From Lachnospiraceae bacterium XBB2008 (lineage in GTDB: Bacteria; Bacillota; Clostridia; Lachnospirales; Lachnospiraceae): a stretch of DNA of 64,000 nucleotides. The notes beneath the pieces were generated by a model, which saw nothing but the letters and a program-made list of their open reading frames with translations, did no database searches and was not told the origin of the DNA. The stretch lies in NCBI GenBank assembly GCA_900102235.1, contig FMVL01000009.1, positions 1 through 64,000 of the forward strand, written 5' to 3'. This document shows positions 32,665-41,051 of this stretch, piece by piece. Every line of letters begins with the position of its first letter. Within the stretch, counting starts at the first letter, position 1. The position numbers and the translations under genes were made by a program.

Positions 32665-33753
32665 ATGATCATAGAAACAGAAAGACTCCTGCTCAGGGAG
32701 TATACAATGGATGATTTTGATGTCCTGTATGAAATAATGTCGGATGCCGAAACAATGCAGCATTACCCGGCACCGTTTGATGAAGCACGGACAAGACGCT
32801 GGATCGAATGGAATCTGGAGAACTATGCCCGGTACGGATTTGGGCTGTGGGCGGTCGTCTTAAAAGAAACCGGAGAATTCATCGGAGACTGCGGCATTAC
32901 CATACAGAATATTGACGGAGAAAAACTGCCGGAGATCGGATACCATATTCATAAAAAATTCTGGAGACATGGCTATGCAAAAGAAGCTGCGAAGGCCGTC
33001 AGAGATTGGGCTTTTGAGAATACGGATTATCCGTCATTGTACTCGTACTGCAAATATACGAATGAGGCATCATACAAAACTGCAGAAGCTATAGGCATGC
33101 ATTTTGATAAAGAGTATCCTGATGAGGCAAACAAGATCACGCACGTTTCCGTGATCCATAGAGCAGCAACAGGAAGAAAACTGGCGAGTGTAGCCAAAAA
33201 CATGGCTCAGATGCCATTACATGGGTTTACAGAGGGAAAAAAATCAAATCTGGAATCGGTCATTATGCCTTTTCCGGGGTGGACTCTTGAAGAGGCAGAC
33301 AGACTGTGGTGCGCTGCGTTTGTGTATTGTTGCTGCAAAGAAGCGGGGTTCGCGATCCCTATCCGTCCCAAAGAGTGTATGACCTGTCATCTTGCAGGAT
33401 GTATCGCATGGGAAGAATTTGCAATCGGTGATCCACGGATCGAATATCATAAAAGTACAGACGGTTTCGTACCGGGAGCGGGAGACATAGTTCTCTATGA
33501 TCGGGTTTTTGAGAACCGTGAGCATGATCATATGGGAATCGTCATTGAAAACCGGGAAAAAACAATTATTGCCGCAGAAGGGAATATAAACAACGAATCA
33601 GGAATTATCGAGCGTCCTAAAGATGAGCATATCAGAGGCTATATAAGAATACCCGATGAATACAGATATTATCAGAAACTCTCCGGCCTGTCAGAACGGT
33701 TTTCGGTTTTAAATCATCCGGAATATGACCCAACCTGCCGAAAAAGCCAATAA
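32665..33753 (+). CDS. GNAT acetyltransferase fused to a CHAP amidase domain
   Basis: 362 residues. Residues 1-165 are a RimJ/RimL-type acetyltransferase (TERLLLREYTMDDFDVLYEI, EIGYHIHKKFWRHGYAKEAA). Residues from about 170 to 335 resemble a CHAP domain of cysteine peptidases/amidases: Cys216 in DRLWCAAFVYCC, GAGDIVLYDR, and His289 in HDHMGIVIE, with EGNINNESG completing the pocket. There is no signal peptide. CHAP domains normally cleave peptidoglycan or glutathionylspermidine; a cytoplasmic enzyme joined to an acetyltransferase is unusual and suggests a small-molecule or peptide-modifying role. ATG 32665 has AGAGGATG before it. Confidence 0.82.
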   Translation: MIIETERLLLREYTMDDFDVLYEIMSDAETMQHYPAPFDEARTRRWIEWNLENYARYGFGLWAVVLKETGEFIGDCGITIQNIDGEKLPEIGYHIHKKFWRHGYAKEAAKAVRDWAFENTDYPSLYSYCKYTNEASYKTAEAIGMHFDKEYPDEANKITHVSVIHRAATGRKLASVAKNMAQMPLHGFTEGKKSNLESVIMPFPGWTLEEADRLWCAAFVYCCCKEAGFAIPIRPKECMTCHLAGCIAWEEFAIGDPRIEYHKSTDGFVPGAGDIVLYDRVFENREHDHMGIVIENREKTIIAAEGNINNESGIIERPKDEHIRGYIRIPDEYRYYQKLSGLSERFSVLNHPEYDPTCRKSQ

Positions 33754-33788
33754 AAATATGCCGATGGGTCATAGGATCAGGACTGAGT

Positions 33789-33827
33789 GAGCTGCAGATG
33801 CAAAAATGCATTTGCAGCTCTCTTTTA
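33789..33827 (+). terminator. Intrinsic terminator
   Basis: GAGCTGCAGATGCA at 33789-33802 pairs with TGCATTTGCAGCTC at 33807-33820 (one mismatch) around a short A-rich loop, followed by TCTTTT. It ends the transcript of the GNAT/CHAP gene. Confidence 0.82.
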
Positions 33828-33914
33828 AAAGAAGTTTTACCTTTGAAGGTGAAGAAGCGGATGTGTACATGGTCTATTTAGTTTAAAATACAGAGTGTAA
33901 GTGGGGTGAGATCT

Positions 33915-34361
33915 ATGAGTTTACAGTTATTAAAGGCAGGCACTTCCGATGCGCTTACATTGAACGGAATATCGAAGCGTGCATTTGACAGTGATATTTT
34001 AGTCGGGGCACCATCACCTGGTGGCCCGCCCGGATATATGTCATTGCCGTTTCATACGAAAATGGCAAGGCAGGGGCATCTGTATAAACTGACAGATGAA
34101 GGCCTTATTGTCGGCGGTGCTATTCTTTTTCTCAAAAATGATGTTTTGAATGTTGGCAGGATATTTGTCGCTCCGGAACATTTCCGAAAAGGATATGGGA
34201 TCTTTATGATGCATGAAGTGGAGAACATGTTCCCGGACGCAAAAGAGTTTACGCTTGATACCCCTGTTTGGAATGTCAGGACAAACAGTTTTTATTCTAA
34301 GCTTGGCTATAAAGAAATAAAGCGAGATAAGGAGTTTGTGTTTTATTCAAAACATCGCTGA
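33915..34361 (+). CDS. GNAT family N-acetyltransferase
   Basis: 148 residues from ATG 33915 with GGGGTGAG upstream; GTG 33906 is the first possible start in frame. A compact single GNAT domain: GLIVGGAILFLKNDVLNVGRIFV is the central beta-hairpin, EHFRKGYGIFMMHEVE is the acetyl-CoA loop (R-K-G-Y-G), and VRTNSFYSKLGYKEI is the closing strand. The substrate is unknown. A short rlmD-tail repeat (copy E) follows its end, as in the other cassettes. Confidence 0.85.
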   Translation: MSLQLLKAGTSDALTLNGISKRAFDSDILVGAPSPGGPPGYMSLPFHTKMARQGHLYKLTDEGLIVGGAILFLKNDVLNVGRIFVAPEHFRKGYGIFMMHEVENMFPDAKEFTLDTPVWNVRTNSFYSKLGYKEIKRDKEFVFYSKHR

Positions 34362-34381
34362 TGCCTGCTCTCGAGAAAAAG

Positions 34382-34404
34382 TGGTTAATCAACGAAACTA
34401 CAGT
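34382..34404 (+). repeat. rlmD-tail repeat, copy E (short)
   Basis: TGGTTAATCAACGAAACTAC at 34382-34401 is the same start sequence as in copies B and C, encoding WLINETT. Similarity stops after this, and the sequence then runs to 34512 without a gene. I see nothing else there except the GGAAGGAG site of the next gene. Confidence 0.65.
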
Positions 34405-34512
34405 TTCATTCGGAGTATAGAATTACATCCGGACAAAACGGAACATAAAATGACAGGATTTCTTTTGCAGCTCCGTGTAGTATTAATCCATCAAAGGGAA
34501 GGAGTGTGACAA

Positions 34513-35397
34513 ATGGAGTGGCTTACCGGTATTCGGAAAGCGATCGATTACATGGAAGAGCATCTGGAAGACAACATCAGTGCGCAGGATGTTGCCGGAC
34601 AGGTCTTTATGTCATCGTTCTTTTTTCAGAAGGGATTCTCGCTGATGACCGGGTACGGACTGAGTGAGTATATCAGAAACCGCAGACTGTACAGGGCGGC
34701 ACTGGACCTTCAGAAAACGGACGAAAAGATAATCGATATAGCATTCCGTTACTGCTATGAAACGCCCGAAAGCTTTACAAAAGCCTTTTCGCGTTTTCAT
34801 GGTGTGAGCCCTTCACAGGTGCGGGAAGGCGCACCGATAAAGCCGTTTCTTCCCTTGAGAGTTGAGATTAATATTCACGGAGGTAATGAGATGGATTACA
34901 AGATTAAAAAGATGACAGGTTTTAAGGTGATCGGGTTTGCAAGAGTATTTGACGGAGATACTTCATACGTAGAGATTCCAAAGTTCTGGGATGAGATAGG
35001 AGAGAAATATGCGAACAGCGTATGGAATGGAAATGCTCCGACAAATGCGTATGAAAATGCGATCGCAGATAACAACATCGGTGAATACGGTGTTTGCATT
35101 GATGATGTCGGTGAAGGGAAGTTTCGCTATATCGTTGCCGGCATTTACAATGGCGGCGAAGTTCCGGAAGGCATGACCGTTTATGAACTTCCGGATTTTG
35201 ACTGGGCTATCTTCGACTGTTACGGTCCGTGTCCCAAGGCTCTTCAGGATGTAAACACTAAAATCTGGAAAGAGTGGCTGCCGGGTAACCCTGACTTTGA
35301 GTTCCCGGGCCGCGTGAATATCGAGTGGTACGGAGACGGAGACCCGAGTGCTTCGGATTATCATGCTGCGATCTGGATTCCTGTGAAGAGGAAGTGA
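34513..35397 (+). CDS. AraC-family regulator with GyrI-like effector domain
   Basis: 294 residues. The first 105 residues hold the double helix-turn-helix of AraC proteins (IDYMEEHLEDNISAQDVAGQ, IIDIAFRYCYETPESFTKAF, HGVSPSQVREG). From about residue 125 a GyrI-like/SOUL ligand-binding domain begins (YKIKKMTGFKVIGFARVF) and ends with a typical AAIWIPVK strand. This is the Rob/SbmC-like arrangement that binds small hydrophobic or drug-like ligands. The ribosome binding site is GGGAAGGAG. The adjacent glycosidase gene is a possible but unproven target. Confidence 0.88.
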   Translation: MEWLTGIRKAIDYMEEHLEDNISAQDVAGQVFMSSFFFQKGFSLMTGYGLSEYIRNRRLYRAALDLQKTDEKIIDIAFRYCYETPESFTKAFSRFHGVSPSQVREGAPIKPFLPLRVEINIHGGNEMDYKIKKMTGFKVIGFARVFDGDTSYVEIPKFWDEIGEKYANSVWNGNAPTNAYENAIADNNIGEYGVCIDDVGEGKFRYIVAGIYNGGEVPEGMTVYELPDFDWAIFDCYGPCPKALQDVNTKIWKEWLPGNPDFEFPGRVNIEWYGDGDPSASDYHAAIWIPVKRK

Positions 35398-35411
35398 TTA
35401 TTTTTTCATGT

Positions 35412-35459
35412 TATACTACTTTAGTGGAATCCGGATGAGTCCGGTGACGGGACTCGTCC
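35412..35459 (+). promoter_or_regulatory. -10 box and hairpin upstream of the GH39 gene
   Basis: TATACT at 35412-35417 could be a -10 box; no good -35 is seen. GGATGAGTCC at 35433-35442 pairs with GGACTCGTCC at 35450-35459 (one mismatch). With a start near 35425 the hairpin would open the transcript, 33 bases before ATG 35493. Confidence 0.35.
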
Positions 35460-35492
35460 ATGACCTTTCAAAATGTATTTGGGTGTATAAAT

Positions 35493-36998
35493 ATGAAAAC
35501 TGAAAAAATAACTGTGGATGTTAATGCAAGCGTATCGTTTAACAATAACGTGGATTACTGCGTAGGCACGGGGAGACTCGGTCTTGCGCTGACGGATGAA
35601 TACTTAAAAGAACTGAAATATGTTCAGGACATGATCGGCTTTTCCTACATCAGAGGTCATGGCCTTTTTTCGGATGATGTAGCGATATACCACGAGTATG
35701 AGGAAGACGGCAAAAAAAAGGTCGAGTATAACTACACTTACATAGACCGGATCATAGACAGATTTCTGGAGCTTGGGATCTGTCCGTATCTTGAACTCGG
35801 ATTTATGCCTGAAAAACTTGCAAGCGGAACCCAGACCATCTTTTACTGGAAAGGAAACACCACTCCTCCCAAGGATTATAAGAAATGGACCGACATGGTC
35901 GTCGCACTGCTTGAGCACCTGAAGGTGCGCTACGGCGAGGAAGTTACCGGCTGGCCGATCGAAGTGTGGAATGAGCCGAATCTTCCGGGCTTTTGGTACA
36001 AAGCCGATATGAAGGAGTACTTTAAGCTGTTTAAAGAGACTTTTCTGGCCATAAAGGCGTTTGATGAGCGCTTCAAGGTCGGGGGCCCAGCGATCTGCGG
36101 CGTGAAGGATGCGGAGTGGATAAAGGGATTCCTGGATTTCTGTAAAGAAGAAGGGATCCGTCCCGACACGATCACGAGGCATCATTATACGGTGGGATTT
36201 CCCGAGAGGATAGGCCACTACGACTATTCAAAGCTTGAGGATTCGAAGATGCGCTTTGAAAATCTTCAGTCCACAAGAGATATCGTTGATTCCTACGAGG
36301 AGTTTAAGGACCTGCCCATACATCTTACGGAGTTCAGTACTTCTTACACTCCGAGAGGCGTGATCCATGATACCAACATCAACGCAGCATACCTTGCAAG
36401 GCAGCTCGCCGGTCTCGGTGATGTGAATGAGGCTTATTCATACTGGACCTTCGGCGATGTGTTCGAGGAGCAGGGCGTTCAGAATTCACTTTTCCACGGC
36501 GGATTCGGACTGGTGGCTTCCGGCAATATTCCGAAGCCGACCTTCTGGACATTTTATTTCTTCAAGCAGCTTAAGCTTTTCGGCGAGGAATGCGTTTACA
36601 GAGACGATAATGCCGTAATGGTTAAGGGGGATAAAGGGCTTGCCGGGATCCTCTGGAACATAGATGAGGAAGACAGGGTTAAGGAGATTTCTTTTGACCT
36701 TGATCCTAAGGCCGGCACAGAGTATACACTGATAACCGAGACCGTGGATGAAGAGTGCTGTAATCCTCTTAAACTGTGGCATGATCTTGGAGAGCCCGCA
36801 TATCCGACCGGAGAGGAGACCGAACTTATCAAGAGCGCGGCACATCCGCTTGTCCAAAGCAGTATCGTAAAGGCCGGCGACGGAGCACTCATATCCGTAC
36901 CGGTAAGAAAAAACGGCGTCGTTTACTTTACGCTCACCAAGAGACATTTCACGCCCGACAGAGGTTACGATTACGACAAGGTCGTTTCATTTCACTGA
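35493..36998 (+). CDS. Glycoside hydrolase family 39, beta-xylosidase-like
   Basis: 501 residues from ATG 35493; an in-frame ATG at 35460 would overlap the leader hairpin. GH39 features: FSYIRGHGLFSDDVAIYHEY near the start, the acid/base Glu161 in IEVWNEPNLPGFW, RHHYTVGFPE, and the nucleophile Glu280 in HLTEFSTSY. The C-terminal part is a beta-sandwich as in XynB. There is no signal peptide, so it acts on imported xylo-oligosaccharides in the cytoplasm, releasing xylose from the non-reducing end. The downstream acetyltransferase and transporter genes are close enough to share its transcript. Confidence 0.92.
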   Translation: MKTEKITVDVNASVSFNNNVDYCVGTGRLGLALTDEYLKELKYVQDMIGFSYIRGHGLFSDDVAIYHEYEEDGKKKVEYNYTYIDRIIDRFLELGICPYLELGFMPEKLASGTQTIFYWKGNTTPPKDYKKWTDMVVALLEHLKVRYGEEVTGWPIEVWNEPNLPGFWYKADMKEYFKLFKETFLAIKAFDERFKVGGPAICGVKDAEWIKGFLDFCKEEGIRPDTITRHHYTVGFPERIGHYDYSKLEDSKMRFENLQSTRDIVDSYEEFKDLPIHLTEFSTSYTPRGVIHDTNINAAYLARQLAGLGDVNEAYSYWTFGDVFEEQGVQNSLFHGGFGLVASGNIPKPTFWTFYFFKQLKLFGEECVYRDDNAVMVKGDKGLAGILWNIDEEDRVKEISFDLDPKAGTEYTLITETVDEECCNPLKLWHDLGEPAYPTGEETELIKSAAHPLVQSSIVKAGDGALISVPVRKNGVVYFTLTKRHFTPDRGYDYDKVVSFH

Positions 36999-37031
36999 TC
37001 GGGGTTACCGACCCGGGTTGGGAGATTAAAG

Positions 37032-37547
37032 ATGGAGTTTGCATCTTCGGCCGATGTAAAAGAGATAATGGATATGTACGGACGGGTAGTCGAGAAGGTC
37101 AATACGACCCCGGTCCGTCTGGGATGGAACACGGATGTATATCCGGATGTTTCATTCGTGAAAAGTGCCGTCGAAAACGGTGAGATGTGCATCTTAAAGG
37201 AAGACGGCAGGATAACGGCTGCAGCTGTGGTAAATCATGAGGTAAATCCCGAATATGATACGATCGACTGGGAAATAAAAGGCCCCAAAGAAAGAATAGC
37301 CACGATCCATGCACTTGCGGTAACTCCGGAAAAACAGGGAGGGCGCGTCAGTCATTCCTTTCTTGCGGATATAGAGGATTATTGCAGGGAAAAAGGAAAT
37401 CTGGCGATCCACCTGGATGTGATCGATACCAATATCCCCGCTTACAAGCTGTATGTTGGAAACGGATATAAGGAAAAAGCGTGTATCCGGATGTATTATG
37501 AAGTGGTCGGGAGCAGAGAATTTTGGATGATGGAACATGTTCTGTGA
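37032..37547 (+). CDS. GNAT family N-acetyltransferase
   Basis: 171 residues. The GNAT core contains GEMCILKEDGRITAAAVVNHE, ATIHALAVTPEKQGGRVSHSF (acetyl-CoA loop, Q-G-G-R-V, slightly atypical) and LDVIDTNIPAYKLYVGNGYKEK. The protein starts after a TTGGGAG ribosome binding site, 33 bases downstream of the GH39 gene, and the transporter follows 37 bases on. The function is unknown; modification of a sugar amine or an antibiotic are both possible. Confidence 0.84.
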   Translation: MEFASSADVKEIMDMYGRVVEKVNTTPVRLGWNTDVYPDVSFVKSAVENGEMCILKEDGRITAAAVVNHEVNPEYDTIDWEIKGPKERIATIHALAVTPEKQGGRVSHSFLADIEDYCREKGNLAIHLDVIDTNIPAYKLYVGNGYKEKACIRMYYEVVGSREFWMMEHVL

Positions 37548-37584
37548 TCTTCCAAATGAATGAGATACGAATGAGAGGTATATA

Positions 37585-38763
37585 ATGCCGGATTACGGAA
37601 AGACCAAAATCGCATGCTACATGGGATTCATTACCCAGGCCATAGCTGCTAACTTCGCACCGCTTCTTTTTCTTAAGTTTCATAAGGACTACGGGATCTC
37701 GCTCGGAAACATTGCCCTGATATCGACTGTGTTCTTTTTTACGCAGCTGCTGGTCGATCTTTTCTGTGCGAAGTTTGTGGACAGGATAGGATACAGAGTG
37801 TCTATCGTGGTATCGGAGGTGGCTTCCGCCTTAGGTCTCATAGGACTTGCGGTTTTGCCTGATCTGATTCCGAGCGCTTTTGCGGGGATACTTATCAGCG
37901 TGACCATATATGCTGTGGGAAGCGGGCTTATCGAGGTCCTGGTCAGCCCGATCATTGAGGCGTGTCCTTTTGAGAACAAAGAAGCGACCATGAGCCTTCT
38001 GCATTCCTTCTATTGCTGGGGATCGGTGGGAACGATAGCCGTATCGACCCTGTTTTTCAAACTGTTCGGTATGGACAGCTGGCGGTGGCTTGCGATCGTA
38101 TGGGCTTTGATACCTGCCGTTAATATCTATAATTTTGCCACCTGTCCCATCGTGCCGATCGTAGAAGAAGGTCAGGGGATGGGCATCAGGCAGCTGGGTA
38201 AAAAGCCTCTGTTCTGGGTTTCGATATGTCTTATGGTCTGCGCGGGAGCGTCGGAACTGTCCATGGCCCAGTGGGCATCGGCTTATGCGGAAGCTGCACT
38301 AGGTCTGTCCAAAGCAGTCGGCGATCTCATGGGACCCTGCATGTTTGCGGTTACCATGGGCATATGCCGCGCCATATACGGAAAGTACGGAGATAAGATA
38401 AATCTGATAAGATTCATGCTCGCATCCGGCGGGCTGTGCGTTATCTGTTATCTGATGGCATCACTTTCATCTAACCCGATCGTCGGCCTGATCGGCTGTA
38501 TACTGTGCGGATTTTCCGTAGCGATCATGTGGCCCGGTACGATAAGCGTCTCTTCCGGGAAGTTTCCTACCGGAGGAACGGCGATGTTCGCACTCCTTGC
38601 AATGGCCGGAGATCTCGGAGGCAGTATAGGTCCCGCGATCGTCGGACAGATCACGCAGCATGCCGGAGATGATATCCGGGCCGGCATGGGAGTCGGACTG
38701 ATCTTCCCGGTGGTGCTCATACTGATGCTGGTCATAATGAGTAAAAATGAGAAAAAACGTTGA
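37585..38763 (+). CDS. Major facilitator superfamily transporter, sugar-type
   Basis: 392 residues with 12 predicted membrane segments. The loop between segments 2 and 3 reads LLVDLFCAKFVDRIGYRVSI, the MFS motif A region (D-R-x-G-Y-R). VEVLVSPIIEACPFENKEATM-like sequence and HSFYCWGSVG recall the fucose/glucose-galactose permease group, as does GLIGCILCGFSVAIMWPGTIS. It probably imports a mono- or oligosaccharide. Its position behind the xylosidase gene suggests a xylose-containing substrate, but this is inference. Confidence 0.88.
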   Translation: MPDYGKTKIACYMGFITQAIAANFAPLLFLKFHKDYGISLGNIALISTVFFFTQLLVDLFCAKFVDRIGYRVSIVVSEVASALGLIGLAVLPDLIPSAFAGILISVTIYAVGSGLIEVLVSPIIEACPFENKEATMSLLHSFYCWGSVGTIAVSTLFFKLFGMDSWRWLAIVWALIPAVNIYNFATCPIVPIVEEGQGMGIRQLGKKPLFWVSICLMVCAGASELSMAQWASAYAEAALGLSKAVGDLMGPCMFAVTMGICRAIYGKYGDKINLIRFMLASGGLCVICYLMASLSSNPIVGLIGCILCGFSVAIMWPGTISVSSGKFPTGGTAMFALLAMAGDLGGSIGPAIVGQITQHAGDDIRAGMGVGLIFPVVLILMLVIMSKNEKKR

Positions 38764-38873
38764 ATGACGCCCGCGGCAGTCGATCTCGCATTCGGAAAGT
38801 CTGTACTTTCTCGGCAAAATAGGGCATATTATAAGGTGAGGCAAAAGTGAGCCGGGGAGACCTATTATAAAGC

Positions 38874-40802
38874 ATGTCCGTATCAGTTTATTCTGAAGTT
38901 TTACATCTGGAACTTACTTCGATCACCGCATTCGTATTTAATCTGGTGCTGTGTATCATGCTTCTTGCGCTCGATCCCGAGGCAAGAAGTAAGAACAGCA
39001 GATTTACCACTGTGGCATTCGTTATCCTGATCGGTAATCTGATATCATGTGTCTGCTATTTCATCAGGACCACGGGGATGCATGCTCTTCCCGACCGGTT
39101 CATGCTCCTCATCAGACTGGTGCCGTGGTTGTGCAACGTGTATCTTACCTATTATTTTGAACGGTATATCGAGGCTTTCCTGAACGTGAAAGATACTGAA
39201 ACCAACAGGAAACTCAGGTATGCAAATCAGTTGCTGGTTCTGGCACTTACCGCTTTTGCATTCGGCTATTTTCTTTACAGGGCTTCGATCTTCGACGGAA
39301 CGAATGTGACTTATGCTCCGGGGTGGGTCAGGGTGATCCTGGGCTTTGTGCCTGAACTGTACTTTCTGTTCATTTCCGCATTTTATTTTGTACGATATCG
39401 CGAATCACTCAACAAGCGAGCGCTTTTTACCGGTATAGCTGCATATGTCGTGACGATAGGAGGCATACTGCTCGAACTGTTCAACAGCGGCGGTATACTG
39501 TTCAATTATGCAGGTGCCGTTCTCGGCCTGTTCATGTTCTATTTCGGAGTTGAGACCTCCGACTATCGTAAACTCATGACCACGATCGAGGAACTCAAGG
39601 AAGCGAGAGAAGCAGCTGAAAGGGCCAACAGATCCAAATCCGATTTCCTCGCAAACATGAGCCACGAGATCCGTACTCCGATCAATGCCGTTCTCGGAAT
39701 GAACGAGATGATCTTACGTGAGACTGACGATGACCGGATCAGACAATATGCGGCAAATGTTGACTCCTCCGGAAAGAACCTGTTGACCATCATCAATGAT
39801 ATCCTTGATTTTTCCAAGATAGAAGCAGGTAAGCTTGAGATCGTTGAGGCTGATTACAAACTCAGTTCAGTTCTCAACGATGTGGCTACCATGATCGGGA
39901 TCAGGGCACGGAAGAAGGGCCTGGACTTTGAGATATATGTGGATGAGACTCTTCCCGATGTGCTTCATGGTGACGAGGTGAGGATCAGACAGACACTGGT
40001 CAACCTGCTGACCAATTCGGTCAAATACACGGAAACAGGCGAGATAAGCCTTACGGTTGAGGGGTCCGTAGAAGGAGATATATGTAATTTCAGATTCGCA
40101 GTGACCGATACCGGTATTGGTATCAGGGAAGAAGATGTGGACAAACTGTTTGAGCAGTTTACCAGGGTGGACATGCTTCAGAACAGATCCATAGAAGGGA
40201 CCGGACTCGGTCTTGCGATCACTCATGATCTGGTGGCCTTGATGAACGGAGATATCAGTGTGGAAAGCGTTTACGGCCAGGGATCGACTTTCACGGTCAC
40301 TCTCCCTCAGAAGATCGTTTCGGATGAGCCGGTCGGAGATTTTAAGAAGCGCTTCGAGGAAAGTGCAGTCAAGGGAACAAAGTACAGACAGAAATTCACC
40401 GCTCCCGACGCGCAGATCCTCGTGGTCGATGATACCCAGATCAATCTGATGGTATTCAGAGAACTTCTCAAGAAAACCCTCATTTCCATAGATACCGCAA
40501 AGAGCGCCAAGGAAGCCATCGTTATGACTCTGGATAAGAAATATGACATCATATTCATGGATCAGCGCATGCCGCACATGGACGGTACGCAGGCACTGAA
40601 TGTGATCAGAAGTCAGCACGGCGGCGCCAATCTCGATACGACGGTCATCTGCCTTACCGCAGATGCGGTATCCGGAGCAAGGGAACGTTATATAGCCGAG
40701 GGCTTTGATGATTATCTGACCAAGCCCATAGAGAGTGCTAATCTGGAGCGTACCATCATCAGGTACCTCCCCGAAGAAAAGGTGGTGGCAGAGCATGAAT
40801 AA
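38874..40802 (+). CDS. Hybrid sensor histidine kinase with seven-helix sensor
   Basis: 642 residues. The first 225 hold about seven membrane segments with very short loops and no extracellular domain. A linker coiled coil (TTIEELKEAREAAERANRS) leads to HisKA with NMSHEIRTPINAVLGM (His264), an ATPase domain (DTGIGI, GTGLGLAI) and a C-terminal receiver (IIFMDQRMPHMDG, Asp563). It has no Hpt domain, unlike the kinase at 688, though HisKA and ATPase parts are closely similar, which suggests duplication. No ribosome binding site is near ATG 38874, and a TATTAT box lies only 6 bases upstream. It overlaps a small ORF at its 3' end. Confidence 0.9.
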   Translation: MSVSVYSEVLHLELTSITAFVFNLVLCIMLLALDPEARSKNSRFTTVAFVILIGNLISCVCYFIRTTGMHALPDRFMLLIRLVPWLCNVYLTYYFERYIEAFLNVKDTETNRKLRYANQLLVLALTAFAFGYFLYRASIFDGTNVTYAPGWVRVILGFVPELYFLFISAFYFVRYRESLNKRALFTGIAAYVVTIGGILLELFNSGGILFNYAGAVLGLFMFYFGVETSDYRKLMTTIEELKEAREAAERANRSKSDFLANMSHEIRTPINAVLGMNEMILRETDDDRIRQYAANVDSSGKNLLTIINDILDFSKIEAGKLEIVEADYKLSSVLNDVATMIGIRARKKGLDFEIYVDETLPDVLHGDEVRIRQTLVNLLTNSVKYTETGEISLTVEGSVEGDICNFRFAVTDTGIGIREEDVDKLFEQFTRVDMLQNRSIEGTGLGLAITHDLVALMNGDISVESVYGQGSTFTVTLPQKIVSDEPVGDFKKRFEESAVKGTKYRQKFTAPDAQILVVDDTQINLMVFRELLKKTLISIDTAKSAKEAIVMTLDKKYDIIFMDQRMPHMDGTQALNVIRSQHGGANLDTTVICLTADAVSGARERYIAEGFDDYLTKPIESANLERTIIRYLPEEKVVAEHE

Positions 40803-41016
40803 ACCGGAATACACAGAAGCGGATATAGAGAACGTAGTCAATCTGCTGGACGGGTTCGGAGCCAGCGATATCGGAAGACTCAAACTTAAGGTCGATCCGG
40901 TCCTGGAGGCCGAGTCGTTCACATTTGCCTATCATCACGGCAGGTGCGATATCGGGAGTCCCTACGCTAAGGGAGATTGTTTTGACGCACCTGAAGCATC
41001 CTGTGATCGTAAATGA
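40795..41016 (+). CDS. Small cysteine-containing protein overlapping the kinase gene
   Basis: 73 residues from ATG 40795, overlapping the kinase end by 8 bases. The N-terminal half is acidic and helical (EYTEADIENVVNLLDGFGAS). The C-terminal half has SFTFAYHHGRCDIGSPYAKG and two more cysteines in DCFDAPEASCDRK. The HHGRCDIGSP segment looks conserved rather than random and could bind a metal. I do not recognise the family. Overlap with the kinase suggests translational coupling and a linked role, for example as partner or modulator of that phosphorelay. An in-frame extension to 40735 lies inside the kinase and is not supported. Confidence 0.6.
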   Translation: MNKPEYTEADIENVVNLLDGFGASDIGRLKLKVDPVLEAESFTFAYHHGRCDIGSPYAKGDCFDAPEASCDRK

Positions 41017-41051
41017 TCATCACTCTCAAAAAAAGACACGAGGTATTGCAT

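Noticed and set aside
35433-35459. Hammerhead ribozyme
   Set aside because: The stem resembles one arm with GATGAGTCC, but the conserved CTGATGA and GAAA core elements are not both present.
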